This document shows, piece after piece, positions 16,123 to 23,715 of a stretch of DNA of 64,000 nt. The position numbers and the translations under genes were made by a program. A model generated the notes under the pieces. That model searched no databases. It had not been told where the DNA came from and worked only from the letters and a program-made list of their open reading frames with translations. Source of the DNA: Burkholderia catarinensis (lineage in GTDB: Bacteria > Pseudomonadota > Gammaproteobacteria > Burkholderiales > Burkholderiaceae); assembly GCF_001883705.2 (NCBI RefSeq), contig NZ_MDEQ02000003.1, positions 248,001 to 312,000 of the forward strand. The letters are read 5' to 3'. The number at the start of each line of letters is the position of its first letter. The first letter of the stretch is position 1.

Positions 16123-17559
16123 TCATTCAATCACGACGTAGAACGGCTCGGATTTTCCGTACAGCCTGTTGTCAGTTTTCCCGATAAGGAATGCCTCAAC
16201 GAAGTGCACCCCGCGATAGAGCAGGCTTTCCGTCCTGGAAAAGCCCGCATCGCTGCGATAGAAGCCGCCTCGCAATGAATTTGCGTCGTATGCTGCTTTG
16301 TCGGTATTGGCGACTCGCCATTCGACCTTGTAGTTGCTAGGAAAGGGAGCGCCGACGTTGTTTATTGCGGTAAACCGAATCGCGCGGCCGGGCTGCAACG
16401 GGTCCAGTGATGCGACCCGTTGAATATAGGCCCCGTTCATCGAAGTCAGTAGCTCGGCTGAAATCTTGACAGTTTGCTGCTGAGTTGCAGTACGCCATCT
16501 GGGGCGCTGCACATAAGGTAAACTTGTCATGCGTGCCGGGAGGGCTGCGCGACCCGTTTGCTTGACCAAGTCGACCAAGTCGCGGAATTGTCCGGCCAGT
16601 GCAACGGCTGCGCTCTTGACTCCGACGGACTCGCTGACGCGTGCCGACTCTTTAGCTTCGCCGGAGGCGAAGCTGTCGCCAAAGACACGCTGCCACTTCC
16701 CAATCGACTCGTCTCGGTCCGCCTCGTTATAGGCGTCATCAATCCAGCCGCGATAGAGATTGATTTTGTCGCGGAAGTTGGAGAACTGCGTTTGGTCCCA
16801 GACGCGGCTCTGAATTTCTGACGGTAACGCTGGATTGCGAATCACCGGCACGTAATAGTGCTGCTGCAGCCAGTCGTCGAGGCGGCCGACCACGGTTTTC
16901 AGGCATGTGGGCGTGTCCGCGAACGCAGCGCTGCCCTTGTCTGCGTCAAAAATATGTGACCCAACGAGCGTAGTGAAGAGGAACGACGGGCAAGTGAAGT
17001 TGGTTTTGATGTCTCGCAAATACTTCAGCAATCGCGTGACCTTCTTGAGATCGTTGCCACCGGCCACGGCATTTCGACCCATGACCCAGTTGGTGTATAC
17101 CAATGGGGACGATGCCTGGAAAGTATTCGAGATTCGGTTGCAAACTTCGTAGGTATCCGGCCTGAGTCGCCCCTTGACGCACGGTGCGATGTCAATGCGG
17201 CGGTCTCCCGCGTATTCGATGGTTATGCAGTGCGAATAGCGACGCACCTTGTCCTTGTAGGTGCTGTGCCCATCGAAGACGCTACCTAACTTGTTGACGT
17301 AGTCTTTCGCTTCCCAGTCGGCAACGGGCTCCACGATAACGAGCAAGTCAGCATCAAATTCGTCGCCTGGAAGCGGCTTAATAATGGTTCCGTGAGCCCA
17401 CGAGCCATGGGCTGTGAAGCTCAAAATCTTAGGACGCCAGCCAGAGGCCTTGATAGCTGCTTTCACGGCCTCGACGCTGTCGGTAAGCTGGCCGACTCGC
17501 GTTTGATTGAGGTTGACTTCATCGTCGAGGAACGTGTTGAAGTGATCTACGAGTTTCAC
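16123..17559 (-). CDS. SMODS-type nucleotidyltransferase with C-terminal AGS-C sensor domain
   Basis: A 478-aa two-domain protein. The N-terminal ~200 residues are a CD-NTase/SMODS nucleotidyltransferase. The G-S pair is at residues 52-53 (HGSWAHGT), the metal-binding D-A-D at 69-71 (DEFDADLL) and a third acidic D123 in RRIDIAP, so the catalytic triad looks intact. A helical domain follows, and residues ~360-478 match the AGS-C domain (Adenylyl/Guanylyl cyclase and SMODS C-terminal sensor): YKVEWRVANTDKAAYD, LRGGFY, and GVHFVEAF near the end. A GTG start at 17559, seven bases after GGGAGGGAG (17567-17575), is far better than the upstream in-frame codons. It is the last gene of the minus-strand unit, 183 bp after the E2-like gene. 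Likely role: nucleotide second-messenger synthesis and/or sensing. Confidence 0.85.
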   Translation of the reverse strand: MKLVDHFNTFLDDEVNLNQTRVGQLTDSVEAVKAAIKASGWRPKILSFTAHGSWAHGTIIKPLPGDEFDADLLVIVEPVADWEAKDYVNKLGSVFDGHSTYKDKVRRYSHCITIEYAGDRRIDIAPCVKGRLRPDTYEVCNRISNTFQASSPLVYTNWVMGRNAVAGGNDLKKVTRLLKYLRDIKTNFTCPSFLFTTLVGSHIFDADKGSAAFADTPTCLKTVVGRLDDWLQQHYYVPVIRNPALPSEIQSRVWDQTQFSNFRDKINLYRGWIDDAYNEADRDESIGKWQRVFGDSFASGEAKESARVSESVGVKSAAVALAGQFRDLVDLVKQTGRAALPARMTSLPYVQRPRWRTATQQQTVKISAELLTSMNGAYIQRVASLDPLQPGRAIRFTAINNVGAPFPSNYKVEWRVANTDKAAYDANSLRGGFYRSDAGFSRTESLLYRGVHFVEAFLIGKTDNRLYGKSEPFYVVIE

Positions 17560-17742
17560 GCTTTTACTCCCTCCCGGCGCGCCTTCTTCGCCCTTCGCCA
17601 CCAAACCCTCCGCGACATGCCCCCTTGGCTTTCGTTTGCTGCTTCCAAGCTGGAATGCTCGCAGTGGAACGCAAGGAGCTTCGGTCACTATGCTGGTAGA
17701 GGGCACCTTACAGATCTATTTCGTTGTTCTACAGAACGTTCG

Positions 17743-18180
17743 TTAATTTTTGGAGCGCGATGGGTGAGCCCCACCGCCGACCCAGTTGCCGGTGCTTCGC
17801 CAATACTCGTAGTACCACAACCATTCGGCGGTCCAAGGAATGTACGTCTCGATGAATCTCATGTCGCGATTCCATTCCCGTTGCTTGGGCCACCATAAGC
17901 ACAGTTCGGTCTGCGCCCCTTTGTAGCCGTATATGTGCGGCAGTGGCTTTCCATTGTTCGATGCAACCAAATCCGGAGATATGACGAACATGCTCGGCCA
18001 GCCAGTACGTCGAATAACCAATAAGCACTTGTAAAGCGGCGAAAACGGTGTGGGCGAGATCTCAAAACAGTACCGAAGCTCCACGCCTCGAACTCGAGTT
18101 AGCCGCGCTCCCGGGATCTCCAGTGCGTCGAGCTCAAGAGCTATGTGCTCGAGTGAACGAGTCTTCGGTCCGCGTCGCAA
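17743..18180 (-). CDS. E2-like (ubiquitin-conjugating fold) protein of short type II CBASS
   Basis: A 145-aa protein matching the stand-alone bacterial E2-like family found in CBASS loci that lack E1 and JAB genes ('type II-short'). The candidate catalytic residue is Cys94 in TELCLWWPKQ, preceded by H82 in LPHIYGY. The C-terminal block IPWTAEWLWYYEYW, TGNWVGGGAHP (H139) is the family hallmark. Translation starts at a TTG two bases after the stop of the upstream cyclase, with GGGGA before it, so the two are translationally coupled. Known relatives form a covalent link with their cyclase and regulate its activity; that this one does the same is inference. No ubiquitin-like gene is nearby. Confidence 0.8.
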   Translation of the reverse strand: MRRGPKTRSLEHIALELDALEIPGARLTRVRGVELRYCFEISPTPFSPLYKCLLVIRRTGWPSMFVISPDLVASNNGKPLPHIYGYKGAQTELCLWWPKQREWNRDMRFIETYIPWTAEWLWYYEYWRSTGNWVGGGAHPSRSKN

Positions 18181-18182
18181 CT

Positions 18183-19433
18183 TCAGTCCCCGAAAAAATT
18201 GTGCGGGCGGGAGGCGACGGACTTCGCGGTTGCTGTCGCGGTGTAAAAAGTCGCTCGCCCAGCCCCTCGTTCGGTTTGCTGGCGTGCGAGTAGGGCTTTT
18301 TGGACCGCAGTCGCCGGGCGCCGACCAAACGCTTTTCGAACGCTTTCAATCACGACATCCATACCGCTGCGAGAATCAATTGCGGCAATGATGGTCTCGA
18401 TATCCCCGACCAGTTTCGCGATCCAGTTCCTAAAGGCTGTTTGGCGTCCGACCTCGTTCATATCCTCGGCAAGATTGCTAGCCGGGGCCGCCGGATTCGG
18501 AAGTTGCCATTCTTCGCGCTGTCCGACTCGTTTGCTCACGAACTTTGTCGGCATGGTTTCCACAACATCGAGTAGCAACTCGAGCGGCGTCTCATGATAA
18601 GTCCGTGCCTTTTCGGCGTAGGCGTGAGCCGCAAGCGTCGTAATGAAGATCGACGTCGGTGCGAAATCCACATCGTCAGTCTTGGTGCCGAAGCTTACGT
18701 TGCGATGCAGCTTAAGGACCTGAACGATGCGACAGAGCCACGGATCGAAAACTTCATCGGGATCTTCGAGCGGAACAATCTCCACCGATTTACGCATCGA
18801 ATCCATAGCCGCTGACTCAAGCGACAACATATACGGAGCGATGGCAGCAATTTCGCCGAAAAACTTTGCATAGCCGCGTGGATTTGTCGACTCGAACCGC
18901 GCGACCGACTTATCGGGGATCAATGCATGCGTCGAACCGAAGGGTGCTTGCAGTAGCGGAGCATCGATGACCGGCGCGATGTCGGCGCACATTCCGTCGG
19001 CATAGCACAAAGTCACACATCGATCCCATTTTTTGAGCTCAAGTCCGTGAGCGTTCGCATAGTCTTGGAAGGCAGCATGGAACTGATTGAGCAGCCGAGC
19101 CGGACCCCGTTCGTCGCTATATCTGGCGCGTGCTTTTTCATTCAGCCGAGCGATGAGGTCAATATCGAAGCCATCGCGAGAATCGTCCCGTGGCCGAACC
19201 ATTGTGCCCAGTTGCCGAGAACCGTGAGGGTGAATCTGCGTGATCAGGTCGGCGAACTCGTCGCGCTGCGACAGGAATTCCGCTGTACTGTTGTAGCTCG
19301 ACTCGATTTTTTGCAATTGCATCGCGGTCGGGACTTGCTCTTTCGCAATGACATCCACCAGAAAAAAGAAATTGTCGGATGACGACCGCGAGATCGACCG
19401 GCGATGCGTGTTCACGAGTAGGTCACGCTGCAT
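18183..19433 (-). CDS. CBASS CD-NTase (oligonucleotide cyclase)
   Basis: A 416-aa nucleotidyltransferase with the CD-NTase active-site set: G71-S72 (HPHGSRQLGT), D90-x-D92 (GFDIDLIARL) and D151 (MCADIAPV). In CBASS such enzymes make cyclic di- or trinucleotides on phage infection and activate a nearby effector. It is the first gene of the minus-strand operon and is coupled to the E2-like gene. Its C-terminus reads ASRPHNFFGD, with glycine next to last; type II cyclases are attached through a C-terminal glycine, so this protein, rather than the AGS-C protein, is the better E2 client. Start ATG 19433 follows GGGAG by five bases. The nucleotide product cannot be predicted. Confidence 0.85.
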   Translation of the reverse strand: MQRDLLVNTHRRSISRSSSDNFFFLVDVIAKEQVPTAMQLQKIESSYNSTAEFLSQRDEFADLITQIHPHGSRQLGTMVRPRDDSRDGFDIDLIARLNEKARARYSDERGPARLLNQFHAAFQDYANAHGLELKKWDRCVTLCYADGMCADIAPVIDAPLLQAPFGSTHALIPDKSVARFESTNPRGYAKFFGEIAAIAPYMLSLESAAMDSMRKSVEIVPLEDPDEVFDPWLCRIVQVLKLHRNVSFGTKTDDVDFAPTSIFITTLAAHAYAEKARTYHETPLELLLDVVETMPTKFVSKRVGQREEWQLPNPAAPASNLAEDMNEVGRQTAFRNWIAKLVGDIETIIAAIDSRSGMDVVIESVRKAFGRRPATAVQKALLARQQTERGAGRATFYTATATAKSVASRPHNFFGD

Positions 19434-19682
19434 AGCGGCTCCCAAGCGTATTAAATAGGTTTGAACTATTGTAAATTGAAATCAATAGTACTATATGTGG
19501 TAATTCTTGTGGATGATTGCGCTAATTATAGTGTGGTTGTGTATTTTTTACATCATCCGTGCGAATTGGTGTCAAAAATACATCAGACTCGTTCCGGGGG
19601 AGACAAAGGCTGGGAAAAGAGGCGTAGGATCGCGTTTCTGTCAAATCGCCGGCTGCGCGGCAAAACGGGTAGCAAGAACAGC
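19434..19682. promoter_or_regulatory. AT-rich divergent promoter region of the defence island
   Basis: This 249-bp gap between the divergent cyclase and effector genes is the most AT-rich stretch of the window (notably 19450-19560, with several TATA/TAAT runs). It must hold promoters for both arms of the island. An in-frame extension of the effector frame reaches 19461, but its residues do not resemble the S-4TM family. Confidence 0.5.
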
Positions 19683-20597
19683 ATGAGCATAGCGAACAAG
19701 CAAAACGAGACGGCGATGGTCCGCCTACAGAAGGCCCGCCGAGTCCTGTACAGTCAAGCCAAGCTGGCTCAGGGGCTGGTTGTCTTGGTAACGTTGCTTC
19801 TGCCCGTCGCAGCAGCGCTGTGTGCCAAGTTCTTGCCGTCAGCGAAGCCGTTTGTAGCAATCGCATCTCTTAGTGTGAGCCTGTTCGACGCGTGTTTTTT
19901 CGATCGTTGGATGAAACAGCGTCTTAAGGAGGGGGCGAAGCTGCAAGAGGAGTTCGATTGCGCTGTGTACGAGATGTCTTGGAACAAGTTCCTTGTCGGG
20001 CCAAAGGTCGACAGAGAAGATGTCTCGAAGCGAAACCGAAAGAAGCTGTCTGCAAAGATCGAGGCGACGTTTTTGAACTGGTATTCGCCCGAGGTGGATC
20101 GTCTTCCGCTTCCGGCCGCGCGGATTGCATGTCAGCGTTCAAACGTGCGTTATGACTCCAGCCAGCGCAGGACCTACACTACGGTCTTGAAGGTCGCTAT
20201 TGGTGTGATTGTCGCTGGTGTCTTCGGCGCAGGACTTTATCATGGGGAAGCGATGACGGACTTTGTCCTGACATCACTGGTTCCTGCGACACCGATCATC
20301 ATTTGGCTGCTGCGCGAGCACAACCGGCATATTGACACGGTTCTGGCGGTAGAACGGATCAAAGGTGAAACTGATAAGCTTTGGACTGATGTGCTCGCCG
20401 CAACGGACCATGCACCGTTCGAGGTTAAAACACGAGAGTTGCAAGATGCCATTTTTGGTTTCCGTGCTTCCAGCCCACTGGTGTTTGATTGGCTGAATGG
20501 TCTCCTTCGCAAAGGACTTGAGCAGGACATGGTCGACGCGGTGGGGGCGATGGCGGATGAGTACGACAGCGCAAGTGGAGCGAGAGCGAAGGCATAA
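19683..20597 (+). CDS. S-4TM family predicted pore-forming CBASS effector
   Basis: A 304-aa membrane protein matching the SMODS-associated 4TM (S-4TM) family. Hydrophobic helices lie at about residues 29-49, 55-73, 167-186 and 192-209. Family landmarks are LQEEFDCAVYEMSWNKFLVG between the two helix pairs, then NWYSPEVDRLPL and ARIACQRSNVRYDSS just before the third helix. A cytoplasmic C-terminal helical region (~215-304) follows. S-4TM proteins are predicted to be gated by a cyclic nucleotide and to permeabilise the inner membrane, killing infected cells. The start at 19683 (MSIANKQNET) is where family similarity begins; no strong ribosome site is visible. It is divergent from the cyclase/E2 operon. 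Confidence 0.85.
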   Translation: MSIANKQNETAMVRLQKARRVLYSQAKLAQGLVVLVTLLLPVAAALCAKFLPSAKPFVAIASLSVSLFDACFFDRWMKQRLKEGAKLQEEFDCAVYEMSWNKFLVGPKVDREDVSKRNRKKLSAKIEATFLNWYSPEVDRLPLPAARIACQRSNVRYDSSQRRTYTTVLKVAIGVIVAGVFGAGLYHGEAMTDFVLTSLVPATPIIIWLLREHNRHIDTVLAVERIKGETDKLWTDVLAATDHAPFEVKTRELQDAIFGFRASSPLVFDWLNGLLRKGLEQDMVDAVGAMADEYDSASGARAKA

Positions 20598-20894
20598 TTG
20601 CTTTACCCACAAATGTAACCGATAGCCCGTCGAGCGCCTTGAAGTGGCACAAATGCCCGCGCTTGAAATCGCATAAAGTCTCCTCTGGGCGTGCGAGCAG
20701 ATTCGCATTAACAATAGGGCTATGCAGTACGAAGATGGGTGAGGACAAAACGGCGTAATGCGTAATCGCGGTCGCCAGCCTTGAAATACATTCGGCCGAG
20801 GGGCAGTCTCCTTCATCGTAAGTCGAAGCTCCCGCGCAATTGACTAAATGCAACTCGACCGAGGTCGCCGGCGGCCAAGCGCTCACCTGCACGC
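20598..20894. other. Right flank of the defence island, no gene seen
   Basis: About 300 bases between the effector stop and the second copy of the lysR 3' end. Reading frames here have no recognisable domain. A 10-bp sequence AAGTGGCACA (20642-20651) is the reverse complement of 16096-16105 at the other end of the island, which could be chance. No att core or recombinase remnant was recognised. Confidence 0.4.
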
Positions 20895-21051
20895 GCAGAA
20901 GATGAACGTATATGCGCTGTATCCGTCGCGCCGCTTCGTCGATGCGAAGGTGCGGACCTGGGTCGAGATGCTGCGCGCACAGGTGCCGGGGATGATCGCG
21001 CGCGACGTCGAGATGCTGAACGCGATCGGCCGCGAGCCGCAGGCCGCCTGA
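20895..21051 (+). pseudogene. Displaced 3' end of the lysR gene (right direct repeat)
   Basis: The last 49 codons of a LysR gene (GCAGAAGATGAACGT... to the stop TGA at 21049-21051), with the C-terminus IGREPQAA. The first 150 bp equal 15853-16002 except for four synonymous changes. With no start region or DNA-binding domain it is a remnant, most simply the host gene's original 3' end pushed away when the island inserted. Confidence 0.88.
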
Positions 21052-21162
21052 GCACCATGCATGCGCCGGCACGTTGCTTCGCTGCCGGCTTCTTCACGCA
21101 CACGCCACACGCGCGTCGCCCGCGGCACATCATTCATGCGGGCGGCGCGCTTCGTCACGTCG

Positions 21163-21465
21163 TCACAGCGCGGGCTTCGCGGCCACGCCCGATTCGGTCG
21201 TCGCCGCACCGGCCGGGCCGTACGCGGCTTGCGCGGCCTTGTGCTCCGCGAGGCGTTTCGCGGCGAGCCGTTCCTGCGCGGCCATGATGTCGTCCGGATA
21301 GTTGCCGGCGTCGCCGAGCGACGGGTTGTAGCCGACCGATTCGAGGTCGTACAGCTCCTGCAGCACTTGCGCGCGCGTGACGGGCGACTTTGCCGACTGG
21401 GCGAACGACAGGGCCGGTGCGGCGAGCAGCACGGCAGCGGCGGCGGTAACGACGAGCGATTTCAC
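21163..21465 (-). CDS. DUF4148 small periplasmic protein
   Basis: A 100-aa exported protein. It has a signal peptide (GTG-started, MKSLVVTAAAAVLLAAPALSFAQ) and the DUF4148 core: VTRAQVLQELYDLESVGYNP followed by YPDDIMAAQERLAA. The family is widespread and multi-copy in Burkholderiaceae, and no function is established. The GTG start is supported by AGGAG (CAGGAGAACCTC) seven bases upstream; the frame extends further but without a ribosome site. Monocistronic in appearance. Confidence 0.88.
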   Translation of the reverse strand: MKSLVVTAAAAVLLAAPALSFAQSAKSPVTRAQVLQELYDLESVGYNPSLGDAGNYPDDIMAAQERLAAKRLAEHKAAQAAYGPAGAATTESGVAAKPAL

Positions 21466-21626
21466 GAGGTTCTCCTGTATGCGGGTTGTGTTGCCCGGTT
21501 CGATCATCGATATGCGATCCGAACCGTCGATGCCAGTCTACGCAGCGCTCGCATGCGTAAAAACCCCGATTCCAGGCACGGAGCCTTCCAGATGAAACAA
21601 CATTGGGGCGCGTCGCCGGTGCCGTG

Positions 21627-21652
21627 CGAACCCGCCGGATCAAGCGGGTTCG
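21627..21652 (-). terminator. Probable terminator hairpin of the porin gene
   Basis: CGAACCCGC (21627-21635) pairs perfectly with GCGGGTTCG (21644-21652) around an 8-base loop, starting about 30 bases after the porin stop. The minus-strand sequence beyond the stem is not T-rich, so termination may be weak or Rho-assisted. Confidence 0.45.
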
Positions 21653-21682
21653 CCGCGCGCGGGCGACGCGCGGACATGCCGG

Positions 21683-22825
21683 TCAGAAGCGCGTGCGCAT
21701 GCCGATCGTGCCGACGACCTGGTTCGCCGTGCTCGATGCGCCGCCCGAGCCGTTGATGAACGCCTGGTAGCCGCGGCCGGAAGCGTGCTGAACCATCGCT
21801 TCCGCATAAACGTCCGTGCGACGCGACAGCTTGTAGACGGCCTGCAGGTCGACCTGGTGCCACTTCGGATCGGTGCCGTGCTTGCTGTCGGGATTCGACA
21901 CACTGGCGTCGGTGTACACGTAGGCCGCGCCGAGGCTGACGGCCGGCGTCACCGCGTAGCGCACGTTCACGTCGTAGTTGTTGAACGCGACCTGGCCGTT
22001 CGAGCCGAACGAGCCCGTGTTGTCGTACTGCGAACGCGTATAGACGAAGCCGACGGTCGCCGGCCCGAACACGTAGCTGACGCCGCCGCCGTACGAACGC
22101 ATGCGGTCCGAGCCGATCGACCAGCCGCCCTGGTTCACGCTCTTCGCCTCGGCGACGTCGGTCGCGCCGGCGCTCGCGCTCGTCGAGCCCTTCGTGCCGT
22201 TCATCTGCAGGTAGGCGCCGGCCAGCTTCAGCGGGCCGTTCGTGTAGCTTGCCGCGACGCTGTACGCGCGGTTCGCGCCGAAGTTCGTCGCGTTCGAGAA
22301 CGCGTACATCGCGCCGACCTTGAGGCCCGCGTAGGTCTCGCTCGTGTATTTGACCGCGTTGTTGATGCGCAGCGAGTGGTTCAGGTTGTCGTTGTCGAAC
22401 GGATGCGCGAAGCTCGCGTCACCGAAGTCGCCGGCCGTGGCCGACAGCGGCGCGACGAAGTCGACCATCGTGTCGTACTGGCGGCCGAGCGTCAGCGTGC
22501 CGTAGCCGTTCTGGCTCAGGCCGACGTAGGCATGGCGGCCGAACAGCTTGCCGTCCTGGCCGAGCCCGCCGTTGTTCACGTTGAAGCCGTTCTCGAGCAC
22601 GAACAGCGCCTTCAGGCCGCCACCGAGATCCTCGGTGCCGCGAAACCCGACGCGGCTGCCGTTGACGGTGCCGCTGTTCAGGCGCCACAGCGACGCACCG
22701 TTGGCGTTGTTGGTATAGACGATGCCGGCATCGATCAGGCCGTACAGCGTGACCGAGCTCTGTGCATGGGCCAGCGGGGCGAACAGCGCGGCGACGGATG
22801 CGCCGGCAACGAGTGTTTTCTTCAT
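21683..22825 (-). CDS. Gram-negative porin (Burkholderia OmpC-like)
   Basis: A 380-aa outer-membrane trimeric porin. The signal peptide is MKKTLVAGASVAALFAPLAHAQ; the mature chain begins SSVTLYGLIDAGI, the usual first strand of beta-proteobacterial porins, followed by 'SRVGFRGTEDLGGGLKALFVLE' and 'GRQYDTMVDFV'. The protein ends in MRTRF; the terminal phenylalanine is the outer-membrane assembly signal. AGGAG eight bases before the ATG sets the start. The family provides general diffusion of small hydrophilic solutes. It has a long leader on the minus strand and no operon partner. Confidence 0.95.
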   Translation of the reverse strand: MKKTLVAGASVAALFAPLAHAQSSVTLYGLIDAGIVYTNNANGASLWRLNSGTVNGSRVGFRGTEDLGGGLKALFVLENGFNVNNGGLGQDGKLFGRHAYVGLSQNGYGTLTLGRQYDTMVDFVAPLSATAGDFGDASFAHPFDNDNLNHSLRINNAVKYTSETYAGLKVGAMYAFSNATNFGANRAYSVAASYTNGPLKLAGAYLQMNGTKGSTSASAGATDVAEAKSVNQGGWSIGSDRMRSYGGGVSYVFGPATVGFVYTRSQYDNTGSFGSNGQVAFNNYDVNVRYAVTPAVSLGAAYVYTDASVSNPDSKHGTDPKWHQVDLQAVYKLSRRTDVYAEAMVQHASGRGYQAFINGSGGASSTANQVVGTIGMRTRF

Positions 22826-23135
22826 CTAAAGACTCCTGCGTGTGGGACCGGGAACGAAAGTTCGGCGCAAGTATAGGAATGCGGATCGCGCGCAAGGCCC
22901 GGGAGCCGCCCGAGCGGACCTTTCCAGATCGCGCAAGAGTCGTTCACAAAACCGACACGACGCGCCGCGCATGCCTGACGCAGGGTGTTTTCGCGTCGTG
23001 GCGGGCTGCCGGCGCACGCAGGGCGCGTGTCCGTTGTCGCGCGGCTGCAACAGGCGGCAGCGAGCGTGCGGCGGTTGCCCGACGTGCCCGACGCGCGGAG
23101 AATGGGTGTCACGTCCCAACGACCGGAGACAGACG
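22826..23135. other. Porin promoter region, otherwise empty
   Basis: About 310 bases separate the divergent porin and VOC genes. The part near 22826-22900 must contain the porin promoter and leader. No conserved coding potential, repeat or hairpin with a U-tract was seen in the remainder. Confidence 0.45.
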
Positions 23136-23597
23136 ATGCCCACGCCAGCACCTCTTCCGCCGATCAGTCCCGCCGTGTATTACCGCGATCCGCGCGCCGC
23201 GCTCGAATGGCTGGAGCGCGCGTTCGGTTTCGGGCGCGGCATCGTCGTCTACACGGCCGATGGGCAGGTCACGCATGCCGAGCTCACGCACGCAGGCGGC
23301 GTGGTGATGATCGGCGGCTACTGGGCCGATTTCGTCGCGAGCCCGCCGGACGTCGGCGGCCGCAACACGCAGGGCGTGCACGTGCAGCTCGCGAGCGATA
23401 TCGACGCGCATTGCGAGCACGCGCGGCAGGCCGGCGCTGAGATCCTGCAGGAGCCGGCCGACCAGTTCTACGGCGACCGCACGTACCGTGCGCGCGATCC
23501 CGAACTGCATGTGTGGACGTTCGGCCAGCATGTGCGCGACGTGACGCCGGAGGAGGCCGCCGCGGAAACAGGCCTGAAGTTCGAAGGCTGGTCGTGA
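23136..23597 (+). CDS. VOC (glyoxalase/bleomycin-resistance) family protein
   Basis: A 153-aa vicinal-oxygen-chelate protein made of two beta-alpha-beta-beta-beta modules. The N-terminal part reads ISPAVYYRDPRAALEWLERAFGF, and the C-terminal part 'YGDRTYRARDPELHVWTFGQHV', which carries the usual metal-site acidic and histidine residues. Members range from glyoxalases to antibiotic-binding proteins; this subgroup is uncharacterised. GGAGAC upstream supports ATG 23136. A longer upstream frame exists but is not conserved-looking. It precedes codA by 118 bp, and a functional link is not evident. Confidence 0.8.
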   Translation: MPTPAPLPPISPAVYYRDPRAALEWLERAFGFGRGIVVYTADGQVTHAELTHAGGVVMIGGYWADFVASPPDVGGRNTQGVHVQLASDIDAHCEHARQAGAEILQEPADQFYGDRTYRARDPELHVWTFGQHVRDVTPEEAAAETGLKFEGWS

Positions 23598-23715
23598 CGC
23601 GCCGCGCATCGTGCGCGGGCTTTGCCCGCATTCCTTTGCATCGAATTCAACGAATCGCACGGCCGCCATGCGCATCGCGCGGCCGTTTTCATGCATGCCA
23701 CGAGGGATCCCCCAC

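Larger units (their letters stand above)
16003..20894. mobile_element. CBASS-like defence island inserted at the 3' end of lysR
   Basis: About 4.9 kb of visibly lower G+C lies between the two copies of the lysR 3' end. It holds four genes: nucleotidyltransferase-AGS-C, E2-like protein and a second CD-NTase on the minus strand, and an S-4TM effector on the plus strand. No integrase, transposase or relaxase is present, so it moved by a recombinase acting in trans, lost its recombinase, or entered by homologous recombination through the shared lysR end. The flanks 16040-16122 and 20598-20894 have no gene that I can support. Confidence 0.8.

Noticed and set aside
16123..19433. The two nucleotidyltransferases as toxin-antitoxin (MNT-HEPN type) or tRNA-modifying enzymes
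   Set aside because: CD-NTase motif spacing, AGS-C domain, adjacent E2-like and S-4TM genes are CBASS features; no HEPN partner is present.
16096..20651. 10-bp inverted match between the two ends of the defence island (TGTGCCACTT at 16096-16105 and AAGTGGCACA at 20642-20651) as transposon ends
   Set aside because: Short enough to be chance, asymmetrically placed relative to the boundaries, and not longer when extended.
15062..21051. Two complete tandem lysR genes
   Set aside because: The right copy covers only the last 49 codons; the rest of the gene is absent.
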